Shown piece by piece: positions 33,329 to 45,594 of a stretch of DNA of 64,000 nt. How positions within the stretch are numbered: position 1 is the stretch's first letter; every line of letters begins with the position of its first letter. The translations under genes were made by a program, and so were the position numbers. Source of the DNA: Beta vulgaris subsp. vulgaris (lineage: Eukaryota > Streptophyta > Magnoliopsida > Caryophyllales > Amaranthaceae); contig NC_079203.1 in the NCBI RefSeq assembly GCF_026745355.1, forward strand, positions 2,772,236 to 2,836,235. The letters are read 5' to 3'. A model generated the notes under the pieces. That model saw nothing but the letters and a program-made list of their open reading frames with translations, was not told where the DNA came from and ran no database searches.

Positions 33329-33397
33329 GTGAAGCGCGAGAGAGAAGAGCGAGAAGCTTTGGGAGCCTTGCCTCTGTACCAGCGATCGATTCCTTAA
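33329..33397 (+). pseudogene. Host-gene fragment, terminal exon (copy B)
   Basis: The exon VKREREEREALGALPLYQRS, then IP and TAA, is intact. The Copia duplication TTAAG covers the stop codon, so coding sequence is preserved but the 3' UTR is displaced by 5.5 kb. Confidence 0.55.
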
Positions 33398-33398
33398 G

Positions 33399-33718
33399 TG
33401 TTAATTGATGCAATGTTAATCAGATCATATTCAGAGAGAATAGAAAAGAATAGAGAGAGAAAGTTTAGTATTCAGCTTTCATTATTTTGTGAATGAATAC
33501 AATGAGAATGTAGCTTCTAGTATTTATAGAATAGAAGCTAAGAGTTGTTGCTTGTAAAACAAGTTTGTTAACTAACTATAAACTAACTTTCTGTTAACTG
33601 ATTGCTAACAGAATTATTTGTAGCTATAACAAACTACTAATCTAAGCTGGACACTAATAATATCTTCTGTGGTGCTGAGTAATTAGTGTGAGCAGTAGTA
33701 GAAGATGTAGTCTTAACA
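33399..33718 (-). repeat. 3' LTR of the decayed Copia
   Basis: It runs TGTTAATTGATG to GTCTTAACA on the plus strand, 320 bp, with the polypurine tract (RC of 33719-33730) beside it. Confidence 0.92.
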
Positions 33719-36700
33719 TCCCCCCTCAAGCTAGGCATAGGAGTAAACATGCCAAGCTTGGACAGCAACTGATTAAACTGAGCTAAAGGAATAATCTTGG
33801 TAAAAACATCTGCTAGTTGAGCACTAGTAGGAAGATAGGTTAAAGAGATTAAGCCTTCCATGAGCTTCTCGCGTGTGAAGTGGCAATCAATGTCTATATG
33901 CTTTGTGCGTTCATGGAACACAGGGTTCCTTGCAATGTGTAAAGCAGACTGATTGTCACAATGAATAGCAACAGGCTGCAAATGAGAAACACCCAGCTCA
34001 TCCAAGAGCCTGATCAACCAAGTAACTTCTGCAGTAGCATGTGCCATGGCTCTATATTCAGCCTCTGAAGAGGACTTGGATACTGTTGCCTGTTTCTTGG
34101 ACTTCCAACTGATAGGAGAAGAGCCAAATAGAACAACATATCCTGAAATAGCCCTTCTTGAGTCAGGGCAAGCTCCCCAATCTGAGTCTGTGAAGGCTTG
34201 AAGAGTGAGTTTGTCAGCACCTTTCATGAGAATTCCTTGACCAGCAGTGTTATTGATGTAGCGTAGCACATGAGTCAAGGCAAGCATATGAGCTGAAGTA
34301 GGAGAGTTCATAAACTGAGAAAGAGTCCGAACACAGTAAGCCAAGTCAGGCCTAGTATGTGTAAGGAAATTAAGCTTCCCAACTAGGCATCTGAATGTTG
34401 TGGGATCATCCAAGGGAACACCATCAGTAGCAGAAGTTTAAGGTTAATAGGTAGAGGAGTAACTGCAGGCTTGGTTATGTCAAGATCACAAGTAGACAAG
34501 AGTTCCTTGGTGAACTTGCTTTGAGTAAGAGCAATGCCTTGTGAAAGATAGGAAACTTCAATCCCTAGGAAGAAACTGAGAATGCCCAGGTCTTTGATGC
34601 TGAAGACTCTATCTAAATGTTGCTTGATGTGAAGAATGGTAGATGAATCACTCCCAGTTAAGATAATGTCATCTACATAAACAGCTAGGATAGTGAAGAG
34701 AGAGCCATTAGACTTTAAAAACAAAGAATAATCATTCTTTGATTGCTGAAAACCTTGTTGAGTAAGCTCAAAGGTTAGCTTAGCAAACCACTGCCTTGAG
34801 GCTTGTTTCAAGCCATATAAGGACTTTTGAGTTTGCAAACTTGATTCTTGGGATTAGGATAGCCTTCTGGGAGTTTCATATACACTTCCTCATGGAGATC
34901 ACCATGAAGGAAGGCATTATTAACATCAAGTTGATAAAGTTTCCAGCCTCTGTAAGCTGCCGATGCAACAACACATCTCACAGTAGATAGTTTTACAACT
35001 GGTGAAAAGTTTCCTGGAAATCAATGCCATGTTGTTGTGTATAACCTTTAGCAACTAATCGTGCCTTATATCTTTCAATCTCTCCTGTGGATTTGAGTTT
35101 AATCTTGAACACCCACTTACAGCCAATAGGAGTTTTACCAGGAGGAAGGTGAACAATGTCCCAGGTATTGTTGGAAGCCAAAGCCTGCAATTCTTTGTCC
35201 ATTGCTGCAAGCCAAAGAGGATCTTTGGCAGCCTGAGAATAAGTAGTAGGTTCAATGAGAGAAGAAGTGTGAGAAAGAAGAACTTTGTGAGCAGAAGGAA
35301 GAGAATTATAACTTATTAAGTTACACCAATGAGAAGAGAAAGAAGAAGTAGTATTGCAAACATAGTCATTTAAGTAAGAAGGTGGGTGGTGAGATCTGGA
35401 AGTGTGTCTAGGTTGGATAGAAGGGGTGATAGATAAATTATGGAGGGTAGCAGGAGATGTGAAAGACTGATCAGCAGTAGGAGGAGAGAAGAAGGTAATA
35501 GGTAATTGAAGAAGATAGGGTAGAGAGAAGAGAAGGTGAGAAGTAGTGTTTGTTGTTGTGTGGATCATGAGCAAAGACAAATGGATCAGAAAAGATGTAG
35601 TCATGATTTATTGTGGGAAGAAAGAATTGAAAAGAAGAAGTAGAATTAGAAGGAGAGGGAGATATGAAATGGGAAATGTTGTTTCATGGAAAACAACATC
35701 CCTAGATATAATTATTTTCTTGGTAGCCAGATGATATAACTTATATGCTTTCTGATTAGGAGGATAACCCAGGAATACACAAGTATCAGCTCTGGAATCA
35801 AACTTTGATCTGCCAGATTTCAATGTAGAAGCAAAGCATAAACAACCAAAGCTTCTGAAGTGTGATTTGTCAGGAACAACACCATACAACTTCTGATGTG
35901 GAGAAAACTTGTTAAGAGATGAAAGTGGCATTCTGTTTATGAGATAAGCAGCACATAAACACATTCTCCCCACAAATGAAATGGCAATTTGGCTTGAAAG
36001 AAAAGAGCTCGAGCAGTTTCTAGCAAATGTTTGTGCTTCCTCTCAACAATGCCATTCTGTTGAGGTGAATCAGCACAACTTCTCTGATGAGTAATACCAT
36101 TTGTTGTGTAAAACTGAAGAATAGAACCTTCACATAATTCTTTAGCATTATCAGTTCTAATAGTTTGAATTGTAGATTGAAACTGAGTCTTCACATAAGC
36201 AGCAAAATTGATGATAATATCCACAGCATCAGATTTAAATTTGATTAGATGAACCCAAGTGGTTTTGTGTAATCATCAACAAGAGTAAGAAAGAATCTGC
36301 AGCCATTATTAGTAGGATGAACATAAGGTCCCAAGTATCAACATGAATGAGTTGAAAAGGCTTACAAGTAGTAGAAATACTAGAATGAAAAGTCAATCTA
36401 GTTTGTCTAGCCTTAGGACAAATTTGACACAATGAATCACTAACAAGCTTGAAGTTGAATTCTGGAAACAGAACAGCCATTTGTGAAAATGGCATATGGC
36501 CTAGTCTCAAGTGCCAGAGTTTTATCATCAACAGTATAGGAAGAAGTAAGAGAGGTAGGAATACATGTCATGAAACCAGGTTGTGATGTTTCACATGTAT
36601 TAACAACAGCAGCATCAGGTGCAAAGCAGCAATATCATCAGAGGTGGAAGAAGGATCTTGAACATAGTAAAGACCTGAGTACAACTTACCAAGAGCTATT

Positions 36701-38185
36701 GGCCTTGTCAAAGAAGGGCCCTGTAGAGTGCATTGATTAGCAGAGAAGGTAACAATACCAGAGAAGTCATGACACAGCTTAGGCACAGAAATAAGATTGA
36801 AATGAAAGCCAGGAACATATAACACTTGGGAGAGTGTAATAATATCATTGAGGATAATAGTGCCAATATGAGTGATCTGTATCTTTCTGCCATCAGGTAC
36901 TGTAATATGTTGTTTTCAGGATTATCAATGACTTTGTAAGAATGAAAAAGAGAAAGATCATGGCAAATGTGGTCTGTTGCACCACTATCAAGAACCCAAC
37001 CTGATTTGTATTGAGTAGTTAGACAAAATTTGCTTGCAAAAAACATTAGTCTTACCATCACCAGGTTCTTTGCTGAGATCTTGTTTCTGAGTTCCTGATT
37101 GACCCAGCATATCAAGGAGTTTCTGATATTGATCCATAGTCAAGACAGGTTGAATTACTTCTGAAGAAGAAGATGGAAGATCATCAGTAAGATCTTCTCC
37201 TTGAATAGCAGCAAACCTCTTCTGAGGTGGTTTATAGTCAGCTGGATATCCATGGACTTTAAAGCACCTTTCAAGGCTATGTCCTGGAATTTTACAGTGA
37301 GAACAATAGTAATAAGAGCCTCTTTTGTTGCCAATAACAGGTTTGTTTCCAGAAGAATAAGGAGGTTTAGAAGAATGAAAGCTAGAGTTGGAAAAAATTG
37401 GTTGTTTGTAATTGTTTCGATTCATAGAGAAGTTTTGTCTGTCTGCAGCAAAAGCCATTGGTTCAGAGGAAGAAGTATGAAGAGAACTCAGCTCTTTATG
37501 CCTTTGTTCTTGAAGAACTAATCTGTAGGCTTGAGATAAGGGTGGAAGTTGTGGATCATGAGGATATTGGTTCTAACTTGCTGATATCCTTTTTTTAGTT
37601 TCATTAAAAATTGCACTAACCTCTGATCCCGTTGGATCTTGAGGAACTTTTGAGTCAAATTAAAGTGCAACCAGTACATTCACAGCAAGGTAAGGGGTTA
37701 GTATTATCCAGTTCATCCCATAAAACTTTCATCTTAGTAAAGAAGACACCAACATCATCATTTTCTTGAGAAATAGTTGCTAGATCATGTTGAATTGAAT
37801 ATAGTTGAGCAGTAGAAGATTGGCCAAATCTTTCTTCAAGATCTTTCCAGATCTCTCTAGTAGTCATTAGATGTAAAACACTCTTAGCAGTCATAGCATC
37901 TAGAGATCGTAAAATCCATCATGTAACCATGTTATTGCATCGTTGCCATGCTTTGAGTGTTTTAACTTCAGTAGGTTTATCAAGGCATCTATCAACAAAA
38001 CATATTTTATTTTTAGCTGATAAGCTAATGATCATCATTCTTTTCCAGTCAGCATAACCAGTGCCATCAAATGTAGGAGAAACCAATTGAACTGAAGTGT
38101 TATCAGATGGATGAAGAAAATACACACTAGGATCTTGAGTTAATTCAAGATTGTTACTAGATCAAGTGTTGATTGTTTCAGGCAT
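33637..38185 (-). pseudogene. Decayed Copia gag-pol polyprotein
   Basis: The frame opens at ATG 38185 (MPETINT, then an in-frame stop) and is broken into about ten pieces by stops and frameshifts. In order the pieces are: UBN2-type gag (LVSPTFDGTGYADWKRMM), zinc knuckle CSHCKIPGHSLERC, protease VLDSGATDHICHD, integrase HLRLGHMPFSQ with CQICPKARQ and IRTDNAKEL, reverse transcriptase YKARLVAKGYTQQHG and YVDDIILTGSD, and RNase H FTDSDWGACPDSRRAISGY. The last piece ends inside the 3' LTR. It is an old, immobile copy. Confidence 0.9.
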
Positions 38186-38544
38186 TTTGATCAGAAATTC
38201 AGAGGTTTAGATAGATTTTCAGAATGATTTTCAGAATGACAATTTCAGAGATATGAGGATTTAGAGATTTCAGAAACAAGACAAATCAATCAAATAAGAG
38301 TAATCAGACAAGAATTTCAGAATCAATTTTGTGATTTTCAGAGAGGAATGATCATCAGAAACATTTAAGGTTCAATCAGAGAAAGATTATATGAGCATTT
38401 GCAGATTTCAGACAATTTGATGTAATGATCAATCAAGAATTTCATAGAAGAATTTCAGAATTTCAGAGAATGAATTTTAGAGAGAGAAGTTCAGAATTGC
38501 AAACCAGGAAGCGTCAGGATCGTGGTTCAGTTGCTCTGATACCA

Positions 38545-38871
38545 TGTTAATTGATGCAATGTTAATCAGATCATATTCAGAGAGAATAGAAAAGAATAGA
38601 GAGAGAAAGTTTAGTATTCAGCTTTCATTATTTTGTGAATGAATACATAGAATGTAGCTTCTAGTATTCATAGAATAGAAGCTAAGAGTTGTTGCTTGTA
38701 AAACAAGTTTGTTAACTAACTATAACAAACTAACTTTTTGTTAACTGATTGCTAACAGAATTATTTGTAGCTATAACAAACTACTAATCGTAATCTGAGC
38801 TGGACACTAATAATATCTTCTGTGGTGCTGAGTCATTAGTGTGAGCAGTAGTAGAAGATGTAGTCTTAACA
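38545..38871 (-). repeat. 5' LTR of the decayed Copia
   Basis: 327 bp, next to the primer-binding site. It differs from the 3' LTR by indels such as an extra AACAAACT and a missing TGAG. Confidence 0.92.
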
Positions 38872-38876
38872 TTAAG

Positions 38877-40885
38877 CATGTCGGTGCATGTTGCAGCTGT
38901 GGCTGACTTATGAACTGAACATCATATGAATTTTTTGAGGTTAATTTGTTACTTGAGAAGGGCAGTTAATGTATTAGTGAGAGATTTTTCCTTGTCTCTC
39001 GCCTTGTGCACATTTTGTCTTTTGCTGTGGTCAAAAGTTGTTCATTCATAATAAGCATTGTTTTGGATGAAGTGATGTTGAATAATATTTATATTATGTT
39101 TCAAAACTTATGAATCATGTTTATTAAGTTTGTGCTACTTTCCTTGGATAGGGAACAACAGCACAAGCTTATCTACAACAACGGAGGAGAACTCTTAATG
39201 ATCCTTCTCTTTTCTAGTCTCTACCCTTAACAATGAGCAAATCTACATAATGTTTCTGAAGCATGGCTGTTTGCAGACATAATATTGAATCAAATCTAAG
39301 TTGTCAATTGGATTATCATAAATTGGATGTACATAGAAGAGACAGACCTACGAAAAACAACAAAAATAGACAAATGGCATAAAATCACAAAACTACCAAA
39401 TATTAAAAGAAAGATAACCTGAATTGCAAGCCAATCCTCCCTCTATAAACCGGAAAACAGTATTTCCTGCATTTAATGTACTATTTTTTATCTTTATTAA
39501 TTTATACGTATTCCTTTTTGGGACGTCTCTTATTAGTTTACTCATTTTTTAGTTTTTACTTTTGAAATGGGACCATTGACGTTCCATCATATATTCATTC
39601 AACTTTAATGTAAAATAATATTTTATTTTTTCTAATTATGTTCCACAACATTGTTTCTCTTAAAACTGTGTAAAAATAACGGGTAAACTAATAAAGATCG
39701 GAGTGAGTATTATGCTAACGGTTAACCGAGAATATCAAAGTGGTAAATCGTCAGTTGTAGTGCTAAATGGTCAGTTGTTACTATCCTCATTTAATTTGAG
39801 GATGTACTTGAGAGAAAAAAATGATTGTTGCATTTGTTTTATGTTCTTCATTTGGTTTTTTCGTAATTGCGACATTTGGCTTTTATATTTTCCAACACAT
39901 TACTTTAATTATTATTTATTAACACATTTAAGATTCAATGTCAATATCTTACATTAAAATTAACATACAAGAAAATGATATTGACACCCTTTGCAACTTT
40001 TATGTGATAAAAAATATTTTAACTAAACAATATATATTTATATGGTATTTCTTGCAAAATGACGCTTATAGATCGTATTTACATGGAAAAGAAATTCAGT
40101 CAATCACCAACTCTCACCATACTAGATATCAATAAAACTACATAACTTTGCTAACGGAATAACACTAGGAAAGTATTTTTAAAGCATGTTCGGTTCAACA
40201 AGTTTGAGCTCCAAGGAATGAATATAAGCTCTCTTTTTTCTTGTTTGGTGAAACCTTTTGTCAATTCATTACCATTAAGTTAGGCATGTTCTTCTCACTT
40301 ATTAAAAATAATCTTCAGCAAAAGTAACTTAAGTTCAGCAAAAATAATTTAAGTTAGTTCAGTACAATAGAGCCTTAATTAGTGGTAACATATTCTTTTA
40401 GTTTATTACCTTTCTTTCCCCCTCAAGTAACAATATTCATTTGTTGGTGGTAATTGTTACCCTTTTTTTGTTTCATGGCTTAAACCTAACATCAAATGCT
40501 AATAACATTTTTTGGTACTATTTTTCTCGTCTATTTGGATTCAGTCCCTAACTTGAACCAAACAAGCAATCGATATACTTTTTACCAATTGAAAAGAAAT
40601 CGATGATATCATGAAATTATGAAAAATGAAAATAAAAGATGTAAACAAAACATGCGTTCCCACATTCACACTTGGGATATTGGATAACCAAACAAACCTA
40701 TATTTACATGCCATGAGAAAAAGAAAAAGAAAAACAAGCCCAGATCATATCACAATTCCTTGAATATATTCTGGTTTCATACAAATAAACTAAAGAAAAT
40801 GAAAAAAAATAAAAACAAAATCTGAAAAAAAAAACACGGAAACTCCACCTCCAACTCAATCTCCAGGGAACGAAAACTGGAATCT
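38877..40885. other. Copy B 3' flank and spacer downstream of R2
   Basis: It starts with the displaced 3' UTR of the host-gene fragment (GCATGTCGGTGCATG) and continues as spacer aligned with 53341-54913. The spacer includes the Stowaway-free version of a site filled in unit 3 (AAAACTACATAAC near 40134). Small frames at 39703-40135 and 40704-40889 lack support. No gene is seen. Confidence 0.6.
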
Positions 40886-43735
40886 TCAAATGTACGAATA
40901 TTTGTATTTATCATCCATATAATCAAAAACAATAAGTCCATCGGGATCCCGTTGGCATCGTTGATAAATCAAAGGGCAATAACGAATAGACGCTTTCTGA
41001 AGCTTCGGTGGTGGGAAATCGACACCCAATGATTCCAGCTTCTCACAGTACCAGATAGTAATTTGAGTGAGGTTGGGAAGGTCAGAACATGATAAGGTTT
41101 TCAAATTCTTGAATTCCCTGATACAAAAGTAAGACAAGGAAGAGGGAAGATGAAAATATGGTTGGGGAATATACTCTATTGTATCTGCATAGCTGCCTAT
41201 GTTTTCTAGTGTAAGAGATTTAAGAGAAGTAAGGAGATCAAGTTTCCACTCTTGAATTGGCTGCTCTATTTTGGAGTGCGAGATTTCCAGAGTCTCAAGA
41301 GTTGAGGGCAAACAATCAGCAATACTAACATCACAAAATACTACATGCAATGTCTGGAGCAAAGGGCAGCTTGAAAGTGACAATCTCAACTCTTTGCATG
41401 ATTCAATGTACAACTCTTTTAGGGATGGGAGGTGGGAAGGTAAGTTACCCCGCAATATTTGACATTCATATATGGTCATATATTCAAGGCAGGGAAATAC
41501 ATTGTTATTGTCAACTGATGGGGCCAACCACTCCTTCCAACCATTCATGAAAAAGAATTCTAGACTTTTTAGTGCAGGAAACGGATTTGAACAACCATCA
41601 TCATTGCCGTAAAATTCAGAGCCTACAGTCTTAATAACATCCATCCCTTCTATTCTGATCTTCTTCAATGAGGGTAGCTGCCCTAATGCTGGTAAGAATT
41701 CACATCTCCTACAATCCTCTAATTTTATGACAACCATATTAGTGTAAGAGGGATTTCCCAACCAAGCAGGGAATGTTAAGCCGTCGTACCCTTTCAACTT
41801 TAATATTTGGATGGATTCCGGAGGCTCCAATCGATCAAGTACATCTTTTTTAATGTTGTCATCAACATCATGGGTACCATCTCCCCAATACATTTTCAAC
41901 TTATCAAGGCCTGTCTTTTCGTGCAACCTTGCTGCTTGTGCTTCTTCACTACTAAACACATTCTCTAGGCCATGGATGTCCAGTGAGCCACGGAGGCATT
42001 TCAAGTTCTTCAATTCACTTATCCTTGTCCCAGACTTTCTTCTCACATGAAATCCTCCCTTCAATGTCTGTAAGTTTGTTAATTTTCCAATCCCTGACGG
42101 TGAAGCAGTATACCTACTACTAACATCAAGGTGTTGAAGTTCGATTAGAGGGACTATCTCCGCAAGAGAATAACATTCTCTCAGCAGCAACATGTGGAGG
42201 TTGCAAAGCTTGCTAGTGGACTTTGGCAATCTAGTTAGAGCTCTATTTTCTGAGAGGTCAACAAGTCTCAAGTGTTTCAGACTACCAAAACTATTTGGTA
42301 ACTCAATTATTCCCGCGTTACGCATAGACAACAAGCGTAAGTATTGAAACTGATCGAAAAGGGAATCTAGCAGTTGCATAGGAATTCTAACATCTACTGC
42401 ACCAAAAGAAGCAAATGATCGTACCTGGACAAGTTTCTTTGAAGTCCAGGTTTGATCTTCCAGTATTTCTTTAGAGAAAGACCAATAACGTGTGCTGGAA
42501 GAAAGTTTTTGGATATTCATTGTGCAACAGACTTCACCAGCAGCCCATTGAGCTAGGTCATGGATTAGGTCATGCATAATGAAACATCCATCATAAAACT
42601 TCACTAGACTTGGTTCAAACAATGATCTTGATACTAGATCAAGGAAATAGTCACGACTAATGTCTTCCATGCACTCCTTGTCGTGCTCTGGCAGCAAGCC
42701 TTCTGCCTTCCACATCAATACAAGATCCGTCTTCTTAAATTTATGATCTTTCGGGAATATAGAACAATAGGCAAATGCACGTTTTAGGGTTTGCGGGAGA
42801 TGATGATAACTCAACCTCAAGGCTGGCAAAACACCACATTTTTCACTCCAGTTATTGTTCTTCAATATCCTTGACCAACTACTCCTATCATGTTTCCTAA
42901 GGAGACCACCTAGAGCTTTTGCAGCCAAAGGTAATCCTTTGAACAACTCGACCAATTCATTCCGCATCTCATCGAGGTCATCGTCTACATGTGCATGCTG
43001 CTTAAACAGAAGCCAACAGTGATCGTCTGATAAAACCTTCAACTTAATTGTGGGGCTTTCCGTTGGTCTTTTAACCATGTTCTTTGCTACCTTCTCCATT
43101 CTGGTTGTGATTAGAACTCTACTTCCCTTCTTCGCTGCTAAAAAAGGAGTTTGAAGTTGGTCCCAAGGATCATATTCATCACTCCAGATATCATCAAGAA
43201 CGATCAAAGATCTTTTGTCTACAAGCAGGTTCTTCAATTTATCTTGTGCGTCATTTAGACTACTAAAATCACTGTGTGTTGTTGGACTACTTACTGAGCT
43301 GATCATTGATGTCGTTATTTGTTTGACATCAAACACGTCTGAGACGCATACCCATGCTTTTATATCAAAGTGAGCCGTCACCTGCTCATCATTGTATATA
43401 GTTTGAGCAAGGGTCGTCTTCCCAATGCCTCCTTGTCCAACGAGAGGAATTACAATGTAATTCTCAAAACATGGCTCATCTGTTGATAATAACCGTCGAA
43501 TTATCTGATTTTTCTCATCATGCCTCCCATATAGAATTGGTTCTCGTACTAAAGATGATGTTTTCGTCCGCTCTTCTCGCTGTTCTTCCCTTGAGTGTGT
43601 CTGCTGTAATAGACCTAAAGTACCCACTCGGCTCATAATGTCTTCCAAGCGCTTGCTCATTTGTTCAATGCTAGCGGAATAATTTGCACTCTTCGTATTT
43701 GGAGCTCCAGAAGCAGAAGAGAGAGAACTTTGTAC
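40886..43735 (-). CDS. R2 exon 2: NB-ARC and LRR of an intact CNL resistance protein
   Basis: This is the main exon of an intracellular immune receptor that would sense pathogen effectors. The acceptor GGCAG precedes 43735, and the first 25 codons (VQSSLSSASGAPNTKSANYS...) lead in phase 0 to MSKRLED. Counting from that Met: P-loop GQGGIGKTT at 75-83, RNBS-A AHFDIKAWVCVSD at 96-108, kinase-2 LIVLDDIWSDE at 152-162, RNBS-B GSRVLITTR at 179-187, GLPLAAKALGG at 242-252, RNBS-D AFAYCSIFPKD at 295-305, MHDLIHDLA at 362-370. The remaining 550 residues are leucine-rich repeats (LRLLSMRNAGIIELP, LRLVDLSENRALTRLP). With exon 1 the protein is about 1065 aa, a normal CNL length. No stop or frameshift is seen. 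Confidence 0.93.
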   Translation of the reverse strand, partial: VQSSLSSASGAPNTKSANYSASIEQMSKRLEDIMSRVGTLGLLQQTHSREEQREERTKTSSLVREPILYGRHDEKNQIIRRLLSTDEPCFENYIVIPLVGQGGIGKTTLAQTIYNDEQVTAHFDIKAWVCVSDVFDVKQITTSMISSVSSPTTHSDFSSLNDAQDKLKNLLVDKRSLIVLDDIWSDEYDPWDQLQTPFLAAKKGSRVLITTRMEKVAKNMVKRPTESPTIKLKVLSDDHCWLLFKQHAHVDDDLDEMRNELVELFKGLPLAAKALGGLLRKHDRSSWSRILKNNNWSEKCGVLPALRLSYHHLPQTLKRAFAYCSIFPKDHKFKKTDLVLMWKAEGLLPEHDKECMEDISRDYFLDLVSRSLFEPSLVKFYDGCFIMHDLIHDLAQWAAGEVCCTMNIQKLSSSTRYWSFSKEILEDQTWTSKKLVQVRSFASFGAVDVRIPMQLLDSLFDQFQYLRLLSMRNAGIIELPNSFGSLKHLRLVDLSENRALTRLPKSTSKLCNLHMLLLRECYSLAEIVPLIELQHLDVSSRYTASPSGIGKLTNLQTLKGGFHVRRKSGTRISELKNLKCLRGSLDIHGLENVFSSEEAQAARLHEKTGLDKLKMYWGDGTHDVDDNIKKDVLDRLEPPESIQILKLKGYDGLTFPAWLGNPSYTNMVVIKLEDCRRCEFLPALGQLPSLKKIRIEGMDVIKTVGSEFYGNDDGCSNPFPALKSLEFFFMNGWKEWLAPSVDNNNVFPCLEYMTIYECQILRGNLPSHLPSLKELYIESCKELRLSLSSCPLLQTLHVVFCDVSIADCLPSTLETLEISHSKIEQPIQEWKLDLLTSLKSLTLENIGSYADTIEYIPQPYFHLPSSLSYFCIREFKNLKTLSCSDLPNLTQITIWYCEKLESLGVDFPPPKLQKASIRYCPLIYQRCQRDPDGLIVFDYMDDKYKYSYI

Positions 43736-44699
43736 CTGCCATAAGATATCTATTTTGTAAGAGAGCTACTGAATGTGTTTGGTTTTCTCCTTTGCTAATT
43801 CCGGAGAGAGAAAGAAACATGCGAAAGGAAATTGTTTAAAAGCACCAAAGTGAACCCCTCAAAAAAAAAAAGCACCAAAGTGAAATAAGTCCCTGCCTAA
43901 CTGCCTTCGCCGAAAAAATAAAAAAAATTGAGTCCCTAAAAGTCTCCAAACAATAACTAAAACATTTTATGACTATTCGAAGTAAATTTTTGAATAACAT
44001 CCGATTTTTTTTTCTAAATCTAGAAATTAAAATATTGATGAAAATGTTTTTGTAATATCCTCATTGCTAAAACTAAGAAACTCATGATCTGAACTTTTAT
44101 ACATCACCCAAATCTTCTTGTGAAATACATAATATATTTTCTAATGTGTCAACTTTTATGAATCATATTTCGTCAATCCAATTTGACCCAGACAAATTGG
44201 AGAATTCGGGTCAATTGGATTGGTTTAGTAGTATGGGTGGGATTCTAATCATTCGGATTCGGGTTGATTTAGTTACCTCCCGGTTAATTAAGGTCAATAT
44301 GTTCAATTAATTCCGGATTTCGAAAAAGATTCGGACCTACACTGGGTCAGTATTTTCACTTGAATTCTCCCAAATTCATCAAATTTAAACTCATTTAAAT
44401 TTAAATCTATACAAATATATTATTAAAGTATTTTCACTGGGTCAGTATTGCGTAGTATAGGGTTTGATCCCGAACCTCAAGTACATATATTAAAGTTTTA
44501 ACCACTAGACTAAATTGTATTTAGTATTATTATTATAAAGTATTATATTAATAAATGAAATTTTTTCTTACTCGGGGCGCCCGAATCTAATAACTAGTTA
44601 TATTTTAGAAGGTGTTAAAATAAATTTATTTAAACTTAGCGGAACCTTAATCCACCAGAAATGCAAAACTTATTTTTTGTAGAGGAGAAGAGGACTCAC
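43736..44699 (-). other. R2 intron (964 bp)
   Basis: Donor GG|GTGAGT and acceptor TTATGGCAG, phase 0. It lacks the transposons present in the R1 intron and so represents the ancestral intron form. It is AT-rich and has no gene. Confidence 0.8.
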
Positions 44700-45047
44700 C
44701 CTGAACTTAAAGCAAGAACACACCCTAGATGGAAAACAAAAAGAGCTGCAGCCATCATTGAGCTCCTGGAGTCGAGCATCAGTGGTAAATCCGTCAAAGA
44801 TGTCCTCTAAATCGTAAGCCAAGTATTGGAGATCTTGAAGCCACAGTTTGACAGTTTCGCTGCGAAACTGCTTTTGCTCAGCATCACTTAGCACTGCGTT
44901 GATATATCTCAGTTTGCTCTGCAATCCGTCAATAACTTGGGGTTGTATTCCTTCTTCTCGATGTAGGAATCGGCGTATCCCTGCGGATACCAACTTCTCA
45001 AATACTACTTGAAGTAACGGTGATATAAATACACCTGCAATCTCCAT
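44700..45047 (-). CDS. R2 exon 1: coiled-coil (Rx N-like) domain
   Basis: 116 codons start at MEIAGVFISPLLQVVFEKL. The domain has the EDVID-like LAYDLEDIFDGF and LRYINAVLSDAEQKQF, and ends FKFR at the splice donor. The frame that runs on to 44670 is intron read-through. Start choice: this is the first ATG after a T-rich leader (RC of 45048-45075), and the same Met is conserved in R1. The domain is expected to mediate self-association and signalling. Confidence 0.9.
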
Positions 45048-45594
45048 TTTTTAACTCTTTTTTCAATGTATTAAGGTTGAGTGTGAATGGCCTTCAATCT
45101 CTATGTTTCTACACCTTAAGTAGCAAACTTTCAATTTTTAGGATGATTATTCGCTGGTTGGTGGTTTAGTTCTTCTCTTGTTTTTTTTTTTTTAATAATT
45201 TGGTGGTTGGTGGTTTTAGTTCTTCAATTGTTTTTGTTTTTTTTTTTTTTTTGTTTTTTAATAATTTGGTGGTTGTAGCATTGTAGGCCAAGAATTCACG
45301 ATAAGATCATAAGATTTTTCCACACCTAATCTTGTCTCTTTTCATTTCAAAAATGCTTTTAAAAATTTGTCAAGTCAAATTTACAAATTGTTGTTGTCCG
45401 TTGAACAAATAATTGAAAGAAGTGTTTTAGCTAATACACCTTTCGTGTTGTTTTGTTGTTCTTGTATTCTTTATTTGGAAATTTCAATATGCTGTTCTCA
45501 TTTTAATTTTTTTTTTCATAAATTATAATTTATGAATTAAATTTTTTATTAGTTTTATATTGCTATTAATATGTTCACATCTTCACACTATTTA
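45048..45594. other. R2 upstream region, proximal part
   Basis: It aligns with 20618-21140 upstream of R1 and is AT-rich with variable T-runs. It ends at the TTA target site of the PIF-like element. It probably contains the R2 promoter, but I cannot mark a TATA box with confidence. Confidence 0.5.

Larger units (their letters stand above)
32474..33398 (+). other. Host-gene copy B, 5' part
   Basis: This resumes host-gene intron sequence (CTAGTTATTTCGCTGACCA) directly after the LINE fragment, so everything upstream in the gene is absent in this unit. It contains the two terminal exons and ends at the TTAAG duplicated by the Copia at 33399. Confidence 0.6.
33399..38871 (-). mobile_element. Decayed full-length Copia retrotransposon (TSD TTAAG)
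   Basis: The LTRs at 33399-33718 and 38545-38871 are similar but carry several indels relative to each other. TTAAG flanks both sides (33394-33398, 38872-38876). The primer-binding site TGGTATCAGAGCAAC lies next to the 5' LTR, and a tract TTGAGGGGGGA lies next to the 3' LTR. It inserted into host-gene copy B directly after its stop codon, and copies A, C and D show the empty site. Confidence 0.93.
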
